The translations under genes were made by a program, and so were the position numbers. Below are positions 58,662 to 64,000 of a stretch of DNA of 64,000 bases, in pieces. The notes under the pieces are model-generated. The model did no database searches. It was not told where the DNA came from and was given only the letters and a program-made list of their open reading frames with translations. The DNA lies in the NCBI GenBank assembly GCA_003278705.1, contig QCDR01000005.1:18794-82793 (forward strand), in the 5' to 3' direction. Within the stretch, counting starts at the first letter, position 1, and the number at the start of each line of letters is the position of its first letter. The stretch comes from Prochlorococcus sp. AG-355-J23. Lineage in GTDB: Bacteria > Cyanobacteriota > Cyanobacteriia > PCC-6307 > Cyanobiaceae.

Positions 58662-58920
58662 CGTATCATTTGGTTGATAAGGCTGATATAACCCCATCTC
58701 CTTTAGGATCAAGCAGCAACTGGTGCTGTTTGACGGGAGAAACTAACGATTTTGTTAGCATTTGTGTTTTTGCTCTAACCGAGCCGGCTTCAGTCACCTT
58801 CCTTATGCCCCGTCGAAACCATTACAACCCCAAATAGTGGAGTTGAGCGGAATCGAACCGCTGTCCGAAACATCGGTTGAGATCACCTAGTCCAATTGGA
58901 CATTTATATTCTGACAGGCA
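58662..58920 (-). ncRNA. ssrA: Transfer-messenger RNA, permuted two-piece form
   Basis: Read leftward, the acceptor piece comes first (about 58920-58838) with T-arm GCGGTTCGATTCCGC and 3' end CAACTCCA. After six intervening bases the coding piece starts GGGGTTG at 58831. GGGGTTG pairs with CAACTCC leaving a G3-U pair, the alanine identity element. The tag frame runs 58759-58709: ANKIVSFSRQTAPVAA then TGA. This permuted order is known for Prochlorococcus/marine Synechococcus tmRNA; the two halves are cut apart after transcription. The outer ends are approximate. Confidence 0.93.
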
Positions 58921-58961
58921 AAATGGTTATTGAATAGTTTTTTTACTAAGTTTTATCGTAT

Positions 58962-60086
58962 ATGAATGTAGTGGCATCATCTCCGGAGGGACTAGAGAAA
59001 TCTTTAGCAGAAGAAATTTCAAATTTAGGCGGCTTTAATATTAATACTTATAAAAGATTTATTAATTTTGAATGTGATTTTGAAACTTTTTATAGAGTTC
59101 ATTTCTATTCCAGATTAGCTTTTCGTTTTTATAGAGAAATTGCAAGTTTTAATTGCTATGACAAGCAATCTTTATATGCGGGGGTTAGAGATTCATTTGA
59201 TTGGTTAAATTGGTTGCACTTTGATAAAACGTTTAATGTTCAAGTGACTGGGAGAACATCTTCTTTAAGTCATACTCATTTCACTGCTCTTGAAGTAAAA
59301 AATTCCATAACTGATTTGCAACAGGCAGTTTGGAATAAAAGATCAAATATTTCTCTAGCTAATCCTGATTTTATAATTCATCTGCATTTAAATAATAATA
59401 AAGCAATTCTCAGTCTTCAAAGCAGCGTTGAAAGCTTACACAAAAGAGGTTATAGACCCGCAATTGGAAATGCTCCATTAAAAGAAAATTTAGCTTCTGG
59501 ATTAATAAATATGACTCAATGGAATGGCAAAGTTCCATTAATAGATTTTATGTGCGGTTCGGGAACTTTTTTAATTGAGGCAGTCAACCAATACCTTGGA
59601 GTTCCCATAAATATTGATCAAGTATATCTTTTTGAGAATTGGTTGGACTTTAGGAAAGATATTTATCTTAATGAAAAAAATAAGGCAAAAAATAAAATTA
59701 TAAATTATGAAAAATTGCCAACAATAATAGGATGTGAAATTAATAAAAAGGTTTTTGAGCAGGCGAATGTAAACATATCATTAGCTGGACTAGAAAATTA
59801 TATTGAGCTTATAAATAATGATTTTTTAGCACTTCAATTAAGTTGTACTCCTGGGATAATCATATGTAATCCTCCATACGGCAAAAAATTAGGCGATGAA
59901 AATGAATTGATTTATTTATATGAACAAATGGGAATCTTCCTAAAGAATAATTTTTCAGGTTGGGAATTTTGGCTGCTAAGTGGAAATCCAAAACTTACAA
60001 AATACTTGAAAATGAAATCTTCATTGAAAATTCCTGTTAGTAATGGGGGAATAGATTGTAGATGGATAAAGTATTTAATAAGGTAA
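58962..60086 (+). CDS. THUMP-domain RNA methyltransferase (RlmL-like)
   Basis: 374 residues. N-terminal ferredoxin-like/THUMP region (residues ~1-150, SSPEGLEKSLAEEISNLGG) followed by a Rossmann SAM domain with IDFMCGSGTFLIEAVN and the amino-methylase motif IICNPPYGKKLGDENEL. It matches the N-terminal half of RlmL, which makes m2G in 23S rRNA. Divergent from the tmRNA gene, whose 5' end is 42 bases away, so the promoters must overlap or interleave. Confidence 0.9.
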   Translation: MNVVASSPEGLEKSLAEEISNLGGFNINTYKRFINFECDFETFYRVHFYSRLAFRFYREIASFNCYDKQSLYAGVRDSFDWLNWLHFDKTFNVQVTGRTSSLSHTHFTALEVKNSITDLQQAVWNKRSNISLANPDFIIHLHLNNNKAILSLQSSVESLHKRGYRPAIGNAPLKENLASGLINMTQWNGKVPLIDFMCGSGTFLIEAVNQYLGVPINIDQVYLFENWLDFRKDIYLNEKNKAKNKIINYEKLPTIIGCEINKKVFEQANVNISLAGLENYIELINNDFLALQLSCTPGIIICNPPYGKKLGDENELIYLYEQMGIFLKNNFSGWEFWLLSGNPKLTKYLKMKSSLKIPVSNGGIDCRWIKYLIR

Positions 60087-60087
60087 T

Positions 60088-60474
60088 TTATTTTTTGCCT
60101 AAAACGGCTTTTGTTGTCTTGCCTAAACCCTCTAATGTTTGAGGAAGATATGGTCCTTTGGCTAATTTTCCTCCAAGTTTTAAACTTAAGCCTGCAAGAA
60201 CTAAATCGATAAATATTATTAGTAATAAATTATATTCAATATTCCAGTTATTATATTTTGTTAGAAAAAGGTAGAAAATAATATGTATGCAAATTAGTAC
60301 TAATAATAATAATGTGCTGCCAATTGCCAAAAATATTCCACCACTAATTAATCTTCTTTTTTCTCTATCTACTTCTTGAAGAGCTATTCTTACATGCAAA
60401 TCCATAACTGAACTTGCAATCGCTGAAATTCTGGAGGCGGTATTTGCAAAGTTTTTATTTTTTGGTTTTTCCAT
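60088..60474 (-). CDS. Holin-superfamily-type (Phage_holin_3_6-like) membrane protein
   Basis: 128 residues from ATG 60474 (MEKPKNKN); a GTG at 60489 is an alternative that would overlap the upstream gene. An amphipathic N-terminus (ISAIASSVMDLHVRIALQEVDREK) precedes two membrane spans with a short loop, the pattern of PF07332-like proteins, which in cyanobacteria are chromosomal and not phage lysis genes. Downstream partner of the next gene. Confidence 0.78.
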   Translation of the reverse strand: MEKPKNKNFANTASRISAIASSVMDLHVRIALQEVDREKRRLISGGIFLAIGSTLLLLVLICIHIIFYLFLTKYNNWNIEYNLLLIIFIDLVLAGLSLKLGGKLAKGPYLPQTLEGLGKTTKAVLGKK

Positions 60475-60475
60475 A

Positions 60476-60937
60476 TTATTTTCTACCACTGTTTAGTAGC
60501 GTTCCTATTAGTAAACCAATACCAGCCGCAATAGCAATAGATAATAATGGTTTTTTTCTTATAGGACTTTCTATTTTTGGTCTAAGTGTATCGTTAAGTT
60601 CTTCTAATAATTCTTCTAATTGACTTTCTATAGGCTCAATTTTTTCTGATATTTCCCAATTGTTTTCTCTTATTGAATCAATGATTTCAAATAGTTGGCT
60701 TTTTATTCTAATTGCTGAGGTTCCACTATGGCTTGCTATTACTTCAACTAAATCGTCAATACTTCCTTTTGTGGCTTCAAGGGTTTGTTGTGCAATGTCA
60801 GGCCATTTTTCTTTTATTAAAGGTATTAAACTGTCAATTTTTTCGAGTAACCATTTTTCCAAGAGAACCTCTCTTTCGGGAAGATTAGATTTATCTTCTT
60901 TATCTTCTACTTCTTTGGGAGGATGATAAGTCTCCAT
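60476..60937 (-). CDS. Helical protein with C-terminal membrane anchor, DUF883/YqjD-like
   Basis: 153 residues. A charged helical body is followed by RKKPLLSIAIAAGIGLLIGTLLNSGRK, the glycine-rich C-terminal anchor typical of ElaB/YqjD (DUF883) proteins, which associate with membranes and ribosomes in stress. It sits one base upstream of the holin-type gene, an association seen widely in bacteria. Confidence 0.8.
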   Translation of the reverse strand: METYHPPKEVEDKEDKSNLPEREVLLEKWLLEKIDSLIPLIKEKWPDIAQQTLEATKGSIDDLVEVIASHSGTSAIRIKSQLFEIIDSIRENNWEISEKIEPIESQLEELLEELNDTLRPKIESPIRKKPLLSIAIAAGIGLLIGTLLNSGRK

Positions 60938-61106
60938 TATTCAAACTTATTTATTTTAAGATTAGACCCATTTTCTTAATTTGGAACCCTTATCTAAATA
61001 ATTGTGGGATTTATATAGAATAAAAACATATAAAAGTTTATTTACATTTTATTTATCTACTCTGTTCTGCAAGAAGCTTTTGTTAAGCTATTACTGGAAT
61101 TATTAA

Positions 61107-61262
61107 ATGAGTTTAAATTTCATCATGGATATTACATTTGCATCATTAATTTTTGCATCTCGCACAATCCCTACAGATTTTGGATTAGTAGCTGCAGCTA
61201 TTGCTGGAGCTGGAAGTTTGCTATTCATCGCTTTAAGATTTGTTCCTGATGCAGGTAATTAA
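61107..61262 (+). CDS. Small single-span membrane protein
   Basis: 51 residues from ATG 61107, or 45 from the internal ATG (MDITFASLIFAS). One strongly hydrophobic span (FGLVAAAIAGAGSLLFIALR) with a short polar tail ending PDAGN. Size and composition resemble small photosystem subunits, but I cannot match it to a named one. Confidence 0.65.
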   Translation: MSLNFIMDITFASLIFASRTIPTDFGLVAAAIAGAGSLLFIALRFVPDAGN

Positions 61263-61345
61263 ATAAAAGGGACCATCTTTAAGAAAAAATATCTTTATCT
61301 TAACTTTGTTTTGATAATAGATTTTATTTTTTGATCCACCAGATA

Positions 61346-61708
61346 ATGAATAAATGGGTTTTGCTTGAACATAAAGTTTATTCTGCTAATTCTATTGATA
61401 TTCATTATGATTTTCTCGTTGAAAATGGAATAGATTGCTTAACTTGGAAATTTTTAAAACTGCCTTTATTAAATCAAGCTTCTATAGAAATTTATAAGCA
61501 GCCAAATCATAGACTCGTATGGCTATCTAGGATAGAACATGAACTTTCTGATAATAGAGGGTTTGTAAAAAGAATTGATCATGGGATATTTAAAAACGTT
61601 TCTGATAAATTTGACTCTGAATTTTATAGATTTATTTTGGATGGTGAACTTCTTAATGGTTTGTTTGAAATTTCGGCTAATTTTTGCCGATTGAGCAAAA
61701 ATTATTAA
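61346..61708 (+). CDS. Small LigD 3'-phosphoesterase-like protein
   Basis: 120 residues from ATG 61346 (MNKWVLLEHKVYS); a TTG at 61331 is an alternative. The opening WVLLEHKVYS...HYDFLVENG...LTWKF follows the pattern of the LigD phosphoesterase domain (HYDFxLE, then a hydrophobic-Trp strand), seen also as small stand-alone proteins. Whether it removes 3'-phosphates is unknown. No Ku or LigD gene is nearby. Confidence 0.65.
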   Translation: MNKWVLLEHKVYSANSIDIHYDFLVENGIDCLTWKFLKLPLLNQASIEIYKQPNHRLVWLSRIEHELSDNRGFVKRIDHGIFKNVSDKFDSEFYRFILDGELLNGLFEISANFCRLSKNY

Positions 61709-61790
61709 TATTCATTTATAAATAAACGTAATAATTCTATTGAGAATTTTTGCAAATTAGTTATTCTTATTTAGCTATTGAGACTTGAGA

Positions 61791-64000
61791 TTGGTACATA
61801 TCAACCAGGTCGAGTTTGAAAATTTTAAATCTTTTGGGGGGAATGTAAAAATTCCTCTTGAAGAAGGTTTTACAGTGGTTACAGGTCCTAACGGTTCTGG
61901 GAAAAGTAATATTTTAGATGGAATTTTATTCTGTTTAGGTTTAGCTAATAGTAGAGGGATGAGGGCTGAAAGATTACCAGATCTTATAAATAACTCTAAA
62001 GTTAAAGAGGGTAAGTCATCAGAGACATCTGTATCGGTAAAGTTTAATATTCAAGATTGGTCTCCCAGAGAGGATCTTCCGCCTTTGGAAATAGAAGAAG
62101 AAGAAATTTCCCTTAATAAAGATCAAAAAGAATGGGTAGTTTCTAGAAAATTAAGGCTTATGCCAGGTGGTTCTTATGCTTCGACTTATACTTCTGATGG
62201 AAAACAATGTACTTTGCAACAAATACAGAGAATATTAAGGGATATTAGTGTTGATCCAGATGGTAGCAATGTTGTTATGCAGGGTGATGTAACAAGAATA
62301 GTATCAATGAATAATAAAGAGAGGAGAAATCTTATTGATGAATTAGCAGGAGTAGCACTTTTTGATACAAGAATAGAACAAACTAATGCAAAGTTAAATG
62401 ACGTATTCGAAAGACAAGAAAGATGTGAAATTTTAGAAAATGAGTTGCAATCTAGTAAAAGTAAGCTTGAAAAAGAATGTGAAAAAGCAAAGCGATATAA
62501 AGAGTTTAAGGCAAAACTTCTTACTCTAATGGATTTAGAGAAAGTTCTTATTTATGATAAACAAGTTAAGCATGTTGAATCTATAGAAAAAAAAGAAACT
62601 GAAATTGAAAAAAATAAAATATTATTTAATAAACAAAAAGAATCTATTAGTAAAGAAATATCAGTTTTAGAAGATGCTTTGAAAATACTGGTTGATGAGC
62701 TTAAGGAGAAAGGAGAGGATACTTTGATAAAAGTGAATTCTGATATTGGAAGTATTAATTCAAGCTTGAGAGAACTTGATAGGATATCAAGTCTTAATAA
62801 AGAAGAAGGTATTAAAATACAAAAGCAGAGAGATGAAATTTCAATTTCTAAGAGGAATATAGAGTCTGAAAAGATGAGACAAGAAAATTTCGATGATAAT
62901 TTTTTAAATCAATTGAACGTGCAAATTGATGATCTCACTTTAAAACACAAATTATCCAGAAAAAAACTTTCTGATGCGGCTGGAGAATCTGGAGAATTTT
63001 CAAAACAAAGTATCAAATTAAATGCTGAGCTTGAAAGTATAAAAAATCAAATTAATCCTTTGGAAATAAAAAAAAGGAAAATTGAAGAAGAAACTATTCA
63101 AAATAATATTCAAAAAGATGAGATATTGTCTCAGATTGACGCTTTAGACTTAGAAAAGCAAAAACTTTTTGAGGGAAACCAAAGAAAAAAAGAGACATCC
63201 GATACAAAGAATAAAAACTTGGTAAGTAATGGCTCAGAAATTAATTCTTTAAAAAATGAAATTGATTTATTAATTAAAACTAAATCAAGGCTAAACAACG
63301 AGCAATTAAGGCTTGAAAAGGATTTATCTAGATTCGAAAGCAGGAAGGAAGCTTTAAATGAATCTAGAGGTTCATATGCTCTCAGAATTCTCTTAGAGGC
63401 AGGGTTAGAAGGTATACATGGTTATGTAGCTCAACTTGGAGAAGTCAGTGAGAAAAATAGATATGCATTAGAAATTGCTGCTGGAAATAGATTAGGACAA
63501 ATTGTTGTTGACCATGATTATATTGCCGCTAAAGCAATTGAAATCCTTAAAAAGAAGAAAGCTGGGAGATTAACTTTCTTACCTTTAAATAGAATTAAAA
63601 GTCAAAAAAAGAATTATGCAATTTCAAGATTTGAAAATAACAGGGAGAATGGATTTATTGATAAAGCTATTAATCTAATTACTTTTGATGAAGTCTATTC
63701 AGATGTTTTTCGATATGTTTTTGGAGATACTTTGGTTTTTTCAGACTTATCCTCAGCTAGGTTATCTACACAAAAAAATAGGTTGGTTACCTTAAGTGGT
63801 GAATTATTAGAAGCAAGTGGAGCTATTACAGGAGGAAGTAAGTTAAATAAAGATTTGGCTTATAGGTTTGGAATTAATAATGATATTGATGATTCTAGTC
63901 CTATAAAAGAAAGATTATTAGTTATCGAAGAAGCTTTAAAAGAGTCAAATAATGATTTGATAATAAAAAATAATAGACTTAGTAAATTAGATTCTAACCG
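61791..64000 (+). CDS. smc: Chromosome segregation protein SMC, 3'-truncated by window
   Basis: Open from TTG 61791 to the window edge: 736 codons. It begins (M)VHINQVEFENFKSFGG with Walker A GPNGSGKSNILDGILFCLG, then MRAERLPDLI. A long coiled coil (residues ~170-510) rich in Lys/Glu follows, and the hinge begins near residue 526 (SYALRILLEAGLEGIHGYVA). The signature and Walker B lie outside the window. It organises the chromosome as a condensin. Confidence 0.95.
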   Translation, partial: MVHINQVEFENFKSFGGNVKIPLEEGFTVVTGPNGSGKSNILDGILFCLGLANSRGMRAERLPDLINNSKVKEGKSSETSVSVKFNIQDWSPREDLPPLEIEEEEISLNKDQKEWVVSRKLRLMPGGSYASTYTSDGKQCTLQQIQRILRDISVDPDGSNVVMQGDVTRIVSMNNKERRNLIDELAGVALFDTRIEQTNAKLNDVFERQERCEILENELQSSKSKLEKECEKAKRYKEFKAKLLTLMDLEKVLIYDKQVKHVESIEKKETEIEKNKILFNKQKESISKEISVLEDALKILVDELKEKGEDTLIKVNSDIGSINSSLRELDRISSLNKEEGIKIQKQRDEISISKRNIESEKMRQENFDDNFLNQLNVQIDDLTLKHKLSRKKLSDAAGESGEFSKQSIKLNAELESIKNQINPLEIKKRKIEEETIQNNIQKDEILSQIDALDLEKQKLFEGNQRKKETSDTKNKNLVSNGSEINSLKNEIDLLIKTKSRLNNEQLRLEKDLSRFESRKEALNESRGSYALRILLEAGLEGIHGYVAQLGEVSEKNRYALEIAAGNRLGQIVVDHDYIAAKAIEILKKKKAGRLTFLPLNRIKSQKKNYAISRFENNRENGFIDKAINLITFDEVYSDVFRYVFGDTLVFSDLSSARLSTQKNRLVTLSGELLEASGAITGGSKLNKDLAYRFGINNDIDDSSPIKERLLVIEEALKESNNDLIIKNNRLSKLDSN

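Noticed and set aside
58891-58902. Palindrome GTCCAATTGGAC as a regulator site or terminator
   Set aside because: It lies inside the tmRNA acceptor piece and is better explained as RNA structure.
60088-60474. Phage lysis holin
   Set aside because: No other phage genes are near; pairing with a DUF883-like gene is a usual chromosomal arrangement.

Overview
The window is one contiguous piece of a very AT-rich, densely packed cyanobacterial chromosome. Gene content and order point to a high-light-adapted Prochlorococcus: dnaN at the left edge, then purL, purF, a GyrA/ParC protein, queG, nusB, ftsY and argH. Other pointers are paired flavodiiron genes, cbiD, frequent TTG/GTG starts with little Shine-Dalgarno signal, and a permuted two-piece tmRNA whose tag reads ANKIVSFSRQTAPVAA. 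The assignment rests on recognition and synteny as I know it; no search was run. I saw no rRNA or tRNA genes.

Layout. 1-16 kb: end of dnaN, a PRC-barrel protein, purine genes, a type II topoisomerase A subunit, TPR protein, queG, DUF502, nusB, ftsY, an RsbU-type phosphatase, argH and an RRM protein. 16-29 kb: dus, msrB, grpE-dnaJ-tusA-like-rsgA, ybaB-murB-murC, gap2, thiL and a cyclophilin, efp-accB, pdxA. 29-36 kb: an epimerase, HNH protein, small hypotheticals, a class V aminotransferase, cbiD, guaA. 37.5-55 kb: a Cas4-like nuclease, mrdA, an FMN reductase, flv1/flv3, alaS, speA, ndk, thiO, gatB, coaE, argJ. 56-64 kb: ParA-like ATPase, aldo/keto reductase, tmRNA, an RNA methyltransferase, envelope/stress-type membrane proteins, a LigD-PE-like protein and the start of smc.

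The most interesting structure is two small accessory insertions that break this housekeeping order. One (35940-37494) lies at the 3' end of guaA, the other (55058-56377) at the 3' end of argJ. Each is bracketed by a duplicated copy of the end of its host gene, 18/21 matching bases for guaA and a perfect 17-mer for argJ. Each carries three pairs of head-to-tail 11-bp direct repeats inside its ends, two pairs about 61-62 bp apart on one side and one pair on the other. The repeat sequence differs between the elements but the architecture is the same. This looks like core sites plus arm-type sites of tyrosine recombinases, yet neither element encodes a recombinase. I infer small non-autonomous integrative elements mobilised in trans.

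The guaA element carries a translationally coupled gene pair, a candidate structured small RNA with its own terminator, and a small cysteine-rich peptide gene with an unusually strong ribosome binding site. The argJ element carries one protein with three 66-residue zinc-ribbon repeats and a C-terminal GIY-YIG-like nuclease domain.
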